64,000 nucleotides of DNA from contig CM032804.1 of assembly GCA_019155185.1 (NCBI GenBank), positions 8,342,492 through 8,406,491 of the forward strand, read 5' to 3'. Source of the DNA: Beaufortia kweichowensis (taxonomy: Eukaryota > Chordata > Actinopteri > Cypriniformes > Gastromyzontidae). Shown here piece after piece: positions 50,100 to 63,257 of the stretch. The position numbers were made by a program, and so were the translations under genes. Under the pieces are notes generated by a model. That model saw nothing but the letters and a program-made list of their open reading frames with translations, searched no databases and had not been told where the DNA came from. The first letter of the stretch is position 1. Each line of letters begins with the position of its first letter.

Positions 50100-51820
50100 A
50101 TAGTGCACAGTGAGACAGAGAAAACTATTATGTTCAGGAGTGTATGAGGCCCATATAAAGAAGTTAGTTAATGATGAAAACGTTATTTTTTATTATTAGT
50201 TTTATTTGTTAATTATTATTACATTTTGTGTTTATTTGTCACAAATGTTACTGCATTTATTTACATGTAAGTGTTCCCGTTCATCTTGTTGTTCTGTCAA
50301 CACCATGTCATATATAGTTAAAAAAGTCGTTTTGCTAAAAGTATCAGCCAAATTCATAAATGAAAGTAAAAGTTTGCTGGTAATCTTGTTTGTACCTAGT
50401 CAACTGAAAGTCACACCATATTATTTTTTCAGGGTGTGAGCTAAATCTTGTGTTAGACAAGTCATGACCAAGCTGGAATGCTGTCTTGAATACAATTGTA
50501 AGCTGATGAACTTGTCTCTTTAGTCCATAACTACATTCACAACTGAAGTGAGAAGGGAACGTTTTATAACAGTACTGTATGAAACGCAACCCATTTCAAG
50601 TAAAATGTAATACCTCTTTTCTACTTTGAAAGTCCTGTACCTAAAACTCTTAACCATCACAGATCACCACAGTATTTAAATTCGTGTTCCTCACAACATT
50701 TACAACACTGTGTACACACACAAAAACAAACGGCACACAAATGGAGTCTGTCAGATCAGAGCAGTTTTCAGCGTCTGGTTGTGGCTTTTTGTCTTGGCGA
50801 CTGATCAGTCAGCAGAAAACATTAGAATTCTGCTGTTTTCTCCTGCTTCATTACACTGGAGACATGAATCAGCTGTTTGACTCTTCTCAACGTGAAAGAA
50901 CAAACCAATGAAAAGACAGACTGAGTAACGATAAAAATGAGGAAGGTTTGAAGACAAAAACAACTATAGTGAGAAAAAAATAAAGACAGTTGTATGTGTA
51001 AAAGCTTCTCGTACGGTAATTGACATTCCTCTTTAAACTTTTTACCCATTTCGAATGTTTTGTCTGGGACAGACATTCCCCCAGTTACCGCCACTGAGCA
51101 ACCGCAGTCACCTCTTTAGACATTTATTAGGAGATAGTAATGATGGCTCCTCCATGTAATCCCTAACACTAAATACACCACGTTACATAAATTACAGCTG
51201 GACTTACAGTGGAAACACTCTTTCACTACAAAAGATGCAATTAAAGGGTCATTTGTATTCTAGTCACACACTAGAGGTCTAACCGCCAGCAAACCAGATG
51301 ATTTTATTTTATACCATCTGCTTTGTTGGACTGAAATTTGTATCAAAGCATTTATTAACATAAAGTTTGCATAAAGATTTTGAGTTCTTCTAAATGGCAA
51401 AAAGTTTTTTCTGCTGTGTATAATAAAAACAGCTTTGCCCAAAATGCCCAGAAAATTAATGCAATAGAAAATCTCAATCTTAATATTACAACCCAGCATT
51501 ACACTATGTTGATGCCATTCTGCTTATAGTCAGAAAATAAATATTTCTTAATATATAAAAAAACGAGATTTTTGCATAATGTTGTTTTGCATTAACATGA
51601 GGTTTATTTCAGCTGTAACTCATCATTCACCAGTTGTTGTCCCATTTATCCCCTACTATACTTTCTTCTCTTTTCTTGCTCAACATTATCTTATCTGCAC
51701 TTACCCAAATTACCTTTACGTTTTAAAGCTAAAGTTAACATGAAAATACTCTGACGTTGGTTCTCTTGTAGTATCAATTTAGAATCCATCAAGAAATACG
51801 ACAGATTAGACAAGTTATTG
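50100..51820. other. Intergenic stretch between map3k3 and the Ly6-like gene
   Basis: AT-rich spacer with no recognisable exon, RNA gene or strong repeat. Confidence 0.45.
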
Positions 51821-51821
51821 T

Positions 51822-51827
51822 TTTATT
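51822..51827 (-). other. Polyadenylation signal of the Ly6-like gene
   Basis: AATAAA on the minus strand, 112 bases past the stop codon. Confidence 0.55.
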
Positions 51828-51938
51828 TCATTTTTAAAGTGCATATGCTCATTGGCTCATAATAATTGATTACATTTGATTAGTGATTAGTAAATGTCAT
51901 TTTTTAGTTATAATAATGCTGTCTATAGACTGAGATGT

Positions 51939-52581
51939 TCAACCACACAAGTCTTGAGTGCAGCACTGGACGTTGACCTCGGGTGTGCAGAACTCCTCAC
52001 ATGTGCGGGACAAATAATTCGCTGCAAAGACAGATATATTAAATATATATATATTTAAAAATGTACATAAATTATAATTCATTATAAGTCCTAGCATTGT
52101 GTGTGAGGGCCTCACTCATTTTACAGAGACAGAGGATAGAAATGTTTTAGCACTTACCTGTGGCTACAGTTTTGCAGTAGTTGGCAGATGCAGGGCATAC
52201 GGTTTCAACCTTGCAGTTGTCATCCTGACAGGTAAAGCACCTGAGAGAATGTACTGCAAAGTGGAAACATTCAACAGTCAGAGAGAAAGAGAAACTACCT
52301 GGGCTCTCATCTCCGTTTCATAACAAACACAATCATCACAAATGCAGGCAGAATTGTGGACAATACATGAGTACTGTGAGGATTGTTACATCAAAACTAC
52401 ATCAAAACATCTCTCACTGTATCCAAAACTTTTGTGCTCCTCTGAAAACATTGAGATTCTAAACAAATTTCAGCCCAAATAAAACCAATCATGTTATTGT
52501 TATTCTGCCATTTTAGGTAAAACACTCACCAGTTACACTGCACACAAGCATCACAACAAGAGCACAGACCAGAGCCTTCAT
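51939..52581 (-). CDS. Small secreted Ly6/uPAR (three-finger) protein
   Basis: Exons in gene order: 52581-52530, 52253-52158, 52021-51939; 231 bases, 76 residues. The start MKALVCALVVMLVCSVT is a signal peptide; an in-frame ATG upstream (52698) would put unrelated sequence before it and is rejected. The exon phases (1,1) and layout of signal exon plus two halves of one domain are those of Ly6 genes. The mature part opens LRCFTCQDDNCK and closes CCTQDLCG, the Ly6 signature (usually CCxxDLCN), with ten cysteines, enough for five disulphides. Translation stops right after the last cysteine plus Gly, so there is no GPI-anchor tail and the product is probably secreted, like SLURP or LYNX relatives. 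The fold is shared with neurotoxins, but nothing here suggests a venom gene. I cannot name the paralogue. Confidence 0.82.
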
Positions 52582-52699
52582 GGTTTCAGCTTGAACAATC
52601 TCTTTTGTAAAGCAGCAAGTGTCAGGTTTGAATGTCAGTTGTGTCTGGTGAAATGCAGGAGTGTATTGTGTTATATGTATCTGCTCATGGTAAGGCATG

Positions 52700-53900
52700 A
52701 GAGGTATGCTGTAATACCGGTCAGATATAATGAAACACCTTGCTGATAAATATACTTCTAACGTTTAATATACAAAATACAGATTTGATTTTGTTTTATT
52801 TTACTCCAGTCCTCTACTATTAATAAATAAATTGCTAGTTTACATGTGGTTGTAAATTTGTTTTTCTTTTCAAATGAGAGGCTCTTCAGTATATTTACTT
52901 GGAAAAGCCACACAGCAGTAAATTATGTTTTTACTTTTATATTTAAGCTTTTATGTTGACTAGAATATTATAAAGTTTGTAGAGTATATCTAAAAAGTCA
53001 TAATAGTATTACTATGTGATAAATACACTAGCCTGGATTAGCAGTATAGAATATCTATTGTTTGTTAGTCAACTTCCTGGTACCTATTCTTGGAAATTTG
53101 TCTTTGTTTTGACAAATGTGATTAATGAATGTAGATAAGTCCACATTCCATCGAGTCCAATCAGAAGAAATCCTTTTTTTACCATTGTTAACCATATCTT
53201 TTATCTGTATTAGCAAGTTATGACCATTTATATGACCAAATACAAATGTTCTGGTTGATGTTCATATAACATGTGTACTCAGTTTTAACTCTGTTTAAAC
53301 ATTAGAAATCTGAAAGGTTCAGCTAATTATTCTCAGGAGATGCCTGTCAGATGTGAGATTGTTGGGCTCATATCGTTTCCTGTAGCAAAAGATCTGAGTT
53401 CCAAGCCCTAAAGTACAAACAAAGTGATAGTTCATCAGTCAGAAATAAAAGTAGTGTTTGGCATATATATAAAGTACCTTTATTCTCTATTTATTACATT
53501 TCTTATTTCATTTTCTGTCATATTGCTTCATGTTTAAGTAGCACTTACATCATATTCAGTGGCCTGCTGTCTGATTTCCAAAAGATTTTAACTTGCTACT
53601 TGTTGGTATTACTACATTGTATTTTTGTTAATGCATGTAACATTTTTTCACTGTATTTCATATGTAATGTTGTCCCATTTTGTGTTTAACAGACGTAGGT
53701 AAATTACATGTAAGGTGAGTAAACTATTCCCTTTAAGAGTTATTTGATTTTGCCGGTAAACCGAAATGAATCACTGATGCTGATCAGTGTTTGGTGTTCC
53801 CAGATCAGCACAAAAGAAACACTAGACTAGACTCTTTATAATCCAAGATACAATTATGTAATCACTCCAGTGGTCCGTGACATCATTAAATTCCCCCTCA
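52700..53900. other. Intergenic stretch between the Ly6-like gene and gfap
   Basis: AT-rich with no recognisable gene. The last 300 bases before gfap carry CT and CA microsatellites (about 54002-54030 and 54132-54148). Confidence 0.45.
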
Positions 53901-54218
53901 GATCGACTGACAGAGGAGGAGAGAAACTCGCAAGAGGTACAACAACACCACTTCATTATAAGGCCAAGACAGATTTAAACTAATGCTCAAAGTTACTACA
54001 GCCTCTCTCTCTCTCTCTCTCTCTCTCTCATTGTGTCTGTTCCAGCGATGACATAAATAGGGTTTTCTTTGGCTGTGCCCCAAAGAAGCAGTCAGGAGAC
54101 TATGTGGACAAGCACAAACAATTCCAGCCTCACACACACACACACACTGCCCTTTGCCCTCCCCATTGCACCCTCTCTCTCTTTCCCTGTCCCATTCTCT
54201 CTCTTTCTCCCACCTCCC

Positions 54219-54225
54219 TATAAAA
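54219..54225 (+). promoter_or_regulatory. TATA box of gfap
   Basis: TATAAAA 55 bases before the start codon, preceded by a pyrimidine-rich stretch. It predicts transcription start near 54250 and so a short 5' untranslated region. Confidence 0.7.
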
Positions 54226-54273
54226 GCTTGACGTTCACCCACCCTTGATCTCATTTTCCCAATATTCCTAGCC

Positions 54274-57200
54274 ATGGATTCCCAACGCATTTACTCATCC
54301 TACCGAAAGCGTTTCGGGACTCCAGGAGGCTCCCCATCCGTGGGGGTCACCGGCCGTCTCAGCACGAGCCGCCTGTCTCTCCACAGCAGCCCGCGGCACC
54401 TCACCTCAAGCCCCATGACCCTCTCCACCTCTCGCCTGTCCCTGGGTGGAGAGCGACTGGACTTCTCGACGGATTCCCTGCTGAAGGCCCAGTACCGGGA
54501 GACACGCACCAATGAGAAAGTGGAATTGATGGGGCTGAACGACCGCTTCGCCAGCTACATCGAGAAGGTCAGATTCCTGGAACAGCAGAATAAGATGCTG
54601 GTGGCAGAACTGAACCAGCTGAGGGGGAAGGAGCCGAGTCGATTGGGCGACATCTATCAGGAGGAGCTGAGAGAGCTGCGCAAACAGGTGGATGGACTCA
54701 ATGCTGGGAAAACCAGACTGGAGATAGAAAGAGACAACCTGGCTGCAGACCTGATCAATGTTAAACAGAGGTATGAACACTCTTGCACAGAATAATATAT
54801 ATCTTTAATTGCTGTAGGGTAAAACAGTGCAGAAGAAATCATCAATTCCCCAAATTTGATGTGTCCGAGTAAGTGTAGTTCTTTTGCTTTAATCTAAAAA
54901 AGTTTCTGTCATCTTCCCTCTTTTCCACACAACAGTCATTTTTTATCCTTACTTTTCTGCACTTATATATCAATATAAAATATTATATATGATCAATATA
55001 TCAAAAATCAATATATAAAATATAATTATGAATATACAAAATGTAAAAATATTTTCTGTATCTCAAGATAACAAGCAAGCAGAACTCTGCTGCCTTTAAA
55101 AAACAGTTCAACAAAAATACAATCGGAGATAATAGAGATGTCCATGAATATATAATCAGAAAATGTATCATTTTTATGAAATAAATTCTTCTTCCATCAA
55201 CTGACTTCCATTATTTAAAGCTGTGAGCAACTTTGATCTACTGGTTTCATTATAAAACTTTTGAAACAACGACATCATAAGTGCTATTTAAGGGTGCGTC
55301 TGTGTACTGTAGGTGTGCCGGGCTGTGATGGAGGAATTGGCTGTATCATCCACACCCCTTAGTAAAATTAGCATTAAATCAAACCTACAGTCATATAACA
55401 TTAATATTTAATTTTCACAGGAATACATGCACAAAACACATACACCTAACTGACAGCAAGCCAGAGTCTCCATCACAAAGTATAAGAGTAAAAGCTTTCA
55501 TAGCAGCAAAGGGAGGAGCAGCTAACTATTAAAACACATACAATTAATATATGAACCAGCACATGTGGGTGTGGTGTTTGGTTGGCCGTGTTTTCTAGGT
55601 TAGATGCAGTGGAATGCTGAGAGCAACTAAAGAACAATGTCACAAAAAAGGTCAACAGTCATGTCAAAGAACCCCATTTACTTCAAGTACCCTTAGAGTG
55701 AGAAACAGCTTTTAAGAATCTTTTGAGCATGAACGTTTTAGCATCTTAGGCTTTTTTTCCAACGTGAGTAATATGCTGCAAGGTTACCATTGTAAAATGT
55801 GCTAAATTTATAGTGCTGAAAGTGATTCATTGGGGGGCTCCTCATTTTCTCTTTCTTTCTCACTCGATCCCACACTAGCTTCTCTTTTCACACTAAAGCC
55901 TGACACACAGAATGGTATGGGGGCAGGGAGGGGCACAATACCTCAGTACAGCCTCCACAAAAGCCCCACACACCCCATGAGGATGCCTGTTGTTGCAAAG
56001 TCTGAAAGAGAACAATTACATTTATAACCGAATTCCAAACCCGCCTATTTTTTAGTAATTGAAATCGGCATCAGGACGTTTAAGGAAATTCAGTGAACTG
56101 TTTTGGTTTAAAAACAAAAATGTGTTTAAAATGTGTCAAAATAACCCTTACAGGAGAATTTGGCTTGCCTGAATTCTTTCTAACACTGAATTTTTTAATT
56201 CAGTGAACTGATTTTGATGTAATTGAAACAAAGTCAGTAAATGGGTGTGGCATTGAATAAGGGATGCATGTAAGTCTGTACAAGTTATTGGTATAGAACC
56301 GAGTGTCATCATAGCTTTTAAACTTGAAAATGAAAATAAATAAAAAGTATAAATAATGTTTGTGTTGATTTCTATTGTGCTTTGTCAGGTGTTTAGGAAT
56401 TCCTACATGATGTGAAAAGTGTGCATCTACTCCACCCCGTGGGAAACACTGTATCTGTTGTGTGTGTGTGAATAGCCAGTGAAGCATGAGTGATCCATTC
56501 AACTGTGTCAAGCCTCCCGCCGCAGGACTTGAAAGATAGATCACCTCCAACAAAATATTAACCTCACCATGAGCCATTTATTAGAAATTCCATAACTGAT
56601 TTTTTATATATAACCATTCATGATGCTCTAGGGCTGATACCTTTATGAGATCAAAGAGAATATATTGTATTTTCTTTCATGAGATTTTATTAGTCAGCAT
56701 CAGTACTCAAATCAGAGGTCAGCTAATGTATGTTTTTAATCACTGATTTTATTTCACTACTTCTGTAATGCTACTATTACATCTGAGCTATAATAAATAT
56801 GTGCATCCATCTTTTTGTAGGTTAAGAATCTTTTTTAGGCTGTGATCAATTCACTTCAGGAATAATCATTGATATCTTATCACTATTTCAGACTGCAGGA
56901 TGAAAGTGTCCTGCGGCAAGAGGCAGAAAATAACCTCAACACCTTCAGACAAGTAAGAAACCCATCTCATTCATGTGAATCACAAATAACTGCTGTCATG
57001 AATCTGTCATGTAACTCTTTATTGTAGGATGTGGATGAAGCTGCTCTGAACCGCATGCAGTTGGAGAGAAAGATTGAAGCTCTGCAGGATGAGATCAACT
57101 TTCTAAAGAAGGTCCACGAGGAGGTGTGTTATCTCTTTTCTCACTGCCATATTTGTCCGCTTAGTATATCGCTGTCACTTGTATTTCCCATCTGAGTAAA

Positions 57201-58576
57201 ATCTAACTAAAATCTAAATTTTTAAACCTTTCTAACGTTTTTTCTCTTATTCCTTTCTGTCATTCGTCTGACCTTCATTCTGCTTGTAGGAGATGAGAGA
57301 GCTGCAGGAGCAGTTGATGGCCCAACAGATTCATGTGGATCTGGATGTATCTAAGCCAGATTTAACTGCTGCCCTGAAAGATATCAGAGCTCAGTTTGAG
57401 GCCATGGCCACCTCTAACATGCAGGAGACTGAGGAGTGGTACCGATCAAAGGTTATATAAACACACACACACACGCTTTATTCTTGGGTTTGTTATAAAA
57501 ATAAAAGCAATCTAAACTGCTCTTTCCCCTCCCAGTTTACTGATCTGACTGATGCAGCCAATCGGAACGCAGACGCTCTGAGACAAGCCAAGCAGGAGGC
57601 CAATGACTATCGTCGACAGGTTCAGAGTTTGACCTGTGACCTGGAATCTCTCCGTGGGACTGTGAGTATTTTACTTTACACTTACACAAGACTTGTTTCT
57701 GTCCCCATGACCCCTTAAGTTGACTCTCTAATGACATTCTATCAAATATCTTTCATTCCATTTAAGAACGAGTCCCTCGAACGCCAGCTTCGCGAGATGG
57801 AGGAGCTTTGCCCTGGAGACGGCTGGTTACCAGGATACTATTGCCCGTCTGGAGGATGAGATCCAGATGCTGAAGGAAGAGATGGCCAGACACCTGCAGG
57901 AGTATCAGGACCTGCTCAATGTAAAACTGGCCCTGGACATAGAGATCACCACCTACAGGAAGTTGCTTGAAGGGGAAGAAAGCAGGTGAGGAAAGAAGCA
58001 CAAACTAAATTTTACAATCAGGCAAAAAAATTATTTACCTAAATAAATAAATTAATGTTCTTCCTTTTTGTAGAATCACAGTGCCGGTGCAGAGCTTTGC
58101 TAATTTACAGTTTAGAGGTGAGAAATACTTTGTTAAAGTGATTTATTACTATTTTTGGTACAGTTTTAATGGGTCTTAATATACTACCTGTACGTCCTGT
58201 ATTGTGTTTTGTTAGAGACCAGCATGGACACAAAACTGACTCCTGAAGCACATGTGAAGAGAAGCATAGTTGTGCGAACCGTTGAGACTCGCGATGGGGA
58301 GGTAAACACTCATTTCTTGAACTACAGAAATGCGTAAATGAAGGATTTCAACATCCTTTACAGACCTCTGATGCACTTCTTGTACATCACCAGCAGATGG
58401 CGGTCTTTTCTTTTCAACGGTCTCTTGCACAACACAACCGCGTGCTTAATTGACTAAATGGCCAAAATTGTTTATTTAGTTTTTTATTATATCAGTTTCA
58501 GCTAAAACTAACTTTTGATATCTCTCTTTTAAAGATTATTAAAGAGTCCACTACTGAACGAAAGGATTTGCCATAA
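54274..58576 (+). CDS. gfap: Glial fibrillary acidic protein, frameshifted in exon 6
   Basis: Type III intermediate filament protein of astroglia and radial glia. Exons: 54274-54770, 56892-56952 (61), 57028-57123 (96), 57290-57451 (162), 57536-57661 (126), 57767-57985 (219), 58074-58117 (44), 58216-58301 (86), 58535-58576 (42). Sizes match the conserved type III pattern except exon 6, which should be 221 bases. The reading NESLERQLREMEE is followed, after 57806, by a shift: the expected FALETAGYQDTIARLED appears only in another frame, and the annotated frame hits a TGA at 57857. Two missing bases near 57806 explain it; adding them gives 444 codons. The Ser/Arg-rich head MDSQRIYSSYRKRFG, helix start YIEKVRFLEQQNK and helix end TYRKLLEGEESR are intact. 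The large intron 1 (2.1 kb) is AT-rich. The break is either a real mutation or a sequencing or assembly error. Confidence 0.93.
58390..58403 (+). promoter_or_regulatory. CTCF-like motif in gfap intron 8
   Basis: CCAGCAGATGGCGG resembles a CTCF core motif. Predicted by eye only. Confidence 0.3.
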
Positions 58577-59504
58577 ATGATGGACTGGATGCTTTTGGAT
58601 ACTGTGATCAAGGCAACATCATCAGTGTTTTTCTCCACTTTCACTGTTTATTCTCTCTAAGTGTTCTGTCATCTGCTTAAAAACCGTACACATTTTTTTT
58701 TTTTTGACTTAGAGCAAGAATAGTATGAGCAGAAACAGAGGGCTTCTTTTTTCATTTGCTTCTTCCTTGTTTCCTTTCTTTTGCGATGAAGAGTCTTAGC
58801 ATGAGAGTTGTACATGTAGTTTATTTCTGATTGTGCCATGAAAAAATCATGGTTGGACAGATGAAAGTAGGATGTAGAAAAAGTGTAGTTTAGTGGTCAG
58901 AATGCAGGATGGGCGGAGTAATTTGAGCAATATAATTTTTATCGAGCACAAACTTAAAGAGCAAGTTCTGGGATGTGTAGTTGAAGATGAAGAGGAGCAG
59001 GATTGGAAATAGTTTTTGAATCGGAATGGTCAGTGTTAAAGTAAGGCAGAAGGAAACTGTAAAACCAGGATCTGTGAGAGAGAGTTTAAAAGGATGATTA
59101 TGTCAGCGGTGCTATTTGAACATTTTACCTGAACCCTCCTTCCCTTTTTTGTGTATACATTTGTTTCAGCACAGAATTGAACTGATCTCAATGGACCCAG
59201 GTTAAAATGCTTTAAATACAACCAGGCTTGTTGTCTATTGCTGGTAAAATTCTAATCTACATCCATTCTTTACCATTTTCAATCTCTTAATGAATTCATT
59301 ATTAAATACACCTCTAGTTATCCATCATATAAACAGATGTAAAAATGATGATTAATATTCAGTTTGGTCACTTTGTACTGTTGCTTATTATTACTGAAGT
59401 AGTGTAAGGAGTAAACTGTTGTACACTAAAAAGGGTTAATTTTCATACTACTCTTGTATGATTCATTTAGAAGGTCACTTTTTGTGGCAGCTAATATTGA
59501 TAAC

Positions 59505-59510
59505 AATAAA
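59505..59510 (+). other. Polyadenylation signal of gfap
   Basis: AATAAA about 930 bases after the stop codon, giving a 3' untranslated region of usual gfap size. Nothing else is recognisable between. Confidence 0.55.
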
Positions 59511-62500
59511 AAATAATTTTTTATTTGACAGTGTCTGTTTATAAGCCTATACCACTAGATGCTTTCTCACTATGTCATAATGGAGTACGAATGTCTAATA
59601 ATGTCCAATAGGGAAAGTCAAAGGGAAGTAACAGTTACATACAATGTAATTTTTTTTTACTTATTTCCGACAAGGGGTCACTGTGTCAAGAGGCAGAAGG
59701 CTTGAGTAACAGGTGTTTGTGACGGGGTGACTGAGACTACAGACCCAAAGCAGTCAATCATGCAATTAATAGATCATTATACCAGTCTTGAATCCCTCCA
59801 CAGATTGAGCAGGTGCAATGAATTTCAAAGAAAATCATTCTCGCCCTGAAATTTATTCACAGGGAAATCTGTCACCTATACTTTTATCAGTGCATTCTTT
59901 GGGGAGCAGGCAAAGTCACGTACACATCCTTGATCTACACGGTCATGAAATCAGTTAGACTAAGAATGTGCCACTATTTATAACTTAATCTGTGGTTGAT
60001 ATTATTAGTTTAGAAATGCACCACTTATTTGCATACACAAATTTGCAAGTACTTTGGGGGTGAAATTATTCTTAATAAATTAAAGGCAAAAGAGGCAGAG
60101 AGATTAAAATGCAAGTCAAGGTGACTGTATACTTTGTACACTTTGTAAAATTATTCTGCACAAAATTATCTTTTAACATAATAGACAAAAATGGCTTTTG
60201 CAGGTTTAGGTTCCATGTCAAGAACCTGAGTTCAAGAATACAGATCAACTTTCCATAACTTCTAAAAGTTGTTATTGGCACAATGGGAACAGTTTTAGCA
60301 TGCTAGACACTGTGCTAAAAAAGAATGAATCCATAATAAATTCCAAATTTATAAAATTACAGTAAATGCCATTAAAGATGATTAAAGCTTTGAGATCACT
60401 ATAATTTTACAGTAGTGTTAAAACTCACCGTGGTGAATCAGTCAGTTAACAGAACTTGGCTTAAGTTAAGAGATTCCTATGAGAAGAAACTGGGGCATAT
60501 GAATGAGTCATTTGGAAAGCAGCAACTGTTACAAGGGCAACTGAGAGGGAAAATTACAGAACATTCTAGACATCTAAAAGGAAATACTTAACACATCAAA
60601 TGTGTCGCACATGCTCTAAGATAATTGGGATGTTTTACTGGTTCCACAATAAACACAGAAGAAATAAATCAGGACAAGAGGCTATCATGGGCATGAGAAA
60701 CTCCAGTTTAGAAGAAAGTCCCTGTTAAATCTATCAATATCAGATTTATATCAGTTTCAGGAGAAAACATTGGCTGCAGGCCTAGTACAATAAAACAATA
60801 GCTTGTTCTTTTGACTGTTTTTGTACCGCTTACAGAAATAATCCAAAGTCTGATCAACCGTTGTGTGTTGTACTGTATGGTTGCCTCTGAAAGAGACAAC
60901 TGCAGTGAATCTCACGCGATGCTCTGCTAAATATCAGAAGCTGGGACTGTTATATTATAAGTATGTATAGTTAACTACTAACTCTTTACTGGTAGCAGCA
61001 TTTTAAAACAAGATAAAAACTTATTTCCCAGGATTTGTGAGGAATGAAAGAAAGAGTGCCAGTATCTCTGTGGTGCCACTCGGACACCAGCAGCATTGGA
61101 TGTTACACAGACTGTTGAGAGGGAGATGGATCAGGGTGGTTGTAAAGAGGTCTGACACCAAATGTCAGGCTTGGCAGATTGTGACGTGCTTCTTGTAGAT
61201 TCTCTGGGTGCCTGAGTAAGAGCTGGCGGCGCTGAGGGATCAGAATGAGGTTAAATAGGAGGAGATGTTTGATTATAGCCCTGAAGAACCTCTATGATTC
61301 ACACGCATGTAACGACTGCAGATGACAATCTAACCAGCTTAATGTGGAAGGTGAGAGTGAGGGACGGAGATTTTAACAGGACTTATTTTGGAAGGACACA
61401 AGATATTGAACTTGCACGGGCTGGTGTGTCATTAATATCTGTATCTTAAATGAGGAAACATGGCCATAGCAATACCAAGGTCATGGGTTTGAATCTCATA
61501 AAACGAGAATGTTAAAATTGATAAGTTGCTTCAGATAAAAGTGTGTGCCACTTGTATGAATGTTAAAATGTGTCAGATGCTTTTTCTCCAAGTCTATACT
61601 ATCTCGTGCGTGTATATATGTGTTATCAGTGCTGCGGCTAGGGTTCAGCCCTGTGAAACTGGAAGTATGTGGGCCAGATAAAACACTTCAGCAGTGATGG
61701 TCTCATTTGGCTGGACACAGATGGGGGATTTTTCCATTCTGTGATGTTACCAAAACAACTAGAAAGGTGATGAGACTTATATACTTTATATAACTGTGGA
61801 TTATGAGGGTAATTTTGAGTGCTTGTGACCTTTGAAAGCCATTATGATAAAACAATAATGATATACAGTAAATACTGCAACACAAATATATCAACTGTTG
61901 TGTCACCCTAGTGCAGAATGCTAAAACAAACACTTACTCTTCTGGTTAACATGTGCTCTTAGTGTCTAAGTATAGCTCCCTTTTCATCAAACACACTCAA
62001 ACAATGAGACTGCACTGAGCTCAGGACACAGACGTACAGTACACCGCAACACTTACTGACAGATCCAACCACTTTAAATGCATAACAATGTGAACGACCG
62101 AAAATAAAATGTTAAAAACATGTTACTGAATGAGACACTGCCATATAGACTAACATTGACTGACATATTAGAAGGCTAATAAGCTACTCATAAGTTCGTA
62201 AACAAAAATGTTTACTTATCTTTAATTATCTCGTACAAAAATGGTTTATTCTAGTAAAAATTATTAATTTTTTATTTACTTTTTAATATTATTTTATGTT
62301 ATTTTATGCATTTTTTATTTTATTTTTTGTTAATATTTTATTATAGTAAAAGGCAGATTTGTATAACTACAATTTGTTAAATGGTTTGACTGTGATAATC
62401 ATGGCTTTTTATAGGGAAACCATGGCTAATATTTGTAATGGATTGAAGAAATGACAAATGCTGTTTGTTTTATTTATATATGTAGATTTGTATACTTTTC

Positions 62501-62640
62501 AGGTGTTGACCATGTCAGCTGTTAAATACTATGTGAATTTGTCCACCACAACAACAAATGTTATTCTGAAATCAAATGATAAGGGTAAATATCGTGTCGT
62601 TTTGTGGACTAAATCCCACTAAGACTGTACATAACCCACC
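59511..62640. other. Intergenic stretch between gfap and kcnh6
   Basis: AT-rich spacer with no recognisable exon. It contains one likely tRNA-derived SINE, listed separately. Confidence 0.45.
61455..61575 (+). repeat. Probable tRNA-derived SINE
   Basis: GGTTTGAATCTCA at 61486-61498 matches the RNA polymerase III B box, with TGGCCATAGC upstream as a decayed A-box region. GTTGCTTCAGATAAAAGTGT at 61525 onward is the familiar L2-type tail that follows such SINE bodies in fish. Ends are not precisely defined. Confidence 0.55.
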
Positions 62641-62645
62641 TTTCT

Positions 62646-62647
<2 letters not shown>

Positions 62648-62682
<35 letters not shown>
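62648..62682. repeat. (GA)n microsatellite upstream of kcnh6
   Basis: About 17 GA units in the presumed 5' flank, roughly 500 bases before the kcnh6 start codon. Confidence 0.9.
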
Positions 62683-62685
<3 letters not shown>

Positions 62686-63181
62686 CGCATCTGCTTTCTG
62701 TCAAAAGTGACAGCTGGGTCCAGTGCCTCCCCAGTGAACACTAGCACCATATTACACATGAGCTTCAGCATCCGACTCTAAACCATCGGGCTTTGGTTCT
62801 TCTGCCTCTGTTGTTTTGTTGTTTCGGCTTTTTTTCTAAGAGCTTCTCTTTTCACTGCGCGCAGCGACATTTTATCTAACAGCGCGGCATTTCTGCTGCC
62901 ATTGGTTGCGAGACCCGAAACGGCAACATATTCGCTTCACTTTCAGTCAGATCCGCTTTTATAAATATCTCTGGCAACCGCACAGTTCTGCAACCGGGTG
63001 ACTTTTCACTTTCGAGAGCGTTCTCGTCTTTTGTCGTTTAACGCTGAACCTACAGTTTCCCCTGCACAATGTGTTCGACTTGCAGCATATCTTTATCGTT
63101 CTTTCTCAATTATCCTTAAAATACGAAGAGAGAGTGAAAATAAGAAGCTACTGAGTGTCTCGGGTCCGTCCACGCGTGAAA

Positions 63182-63257
63182 ATGCCTGTGCGCCGGGGAC
63201 ACGTCGCTCTCCAGAACACCTATCTGGACACCATCATCAGGAAATTCGACGGACAAA
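63182..63257 (+). CDS. kcnh6: ERG-type voltage-gated K+ channel, first coding exon only
   Basis: The exon starts MPVRRGHVALQNTYLDTIIR and runs to GQ, ending with a donor (CAAA/GTGAGT) in phase 1. These 25 residues are the N-terminal cap that precedes the PAS domain of the KCNH2/6/7 (ERG) family and slows deactivation. The Tyr in NTYLDTII favours KCNH6 over KCNH2 or KCNH7, which have Phe, and linkage to map3k3, limd2 and strada agrees. The rest of the channel lies beyond the right edge; no second exon is visible in the remaining 740 bases. Confidence 0.88.

Noticed and set aside
57536..57737. Minus-strand open frame over gfap exon 5
   Set aside because: It is antisense to a conserved coiled-coil exon with correct splice sites and has no homologue.
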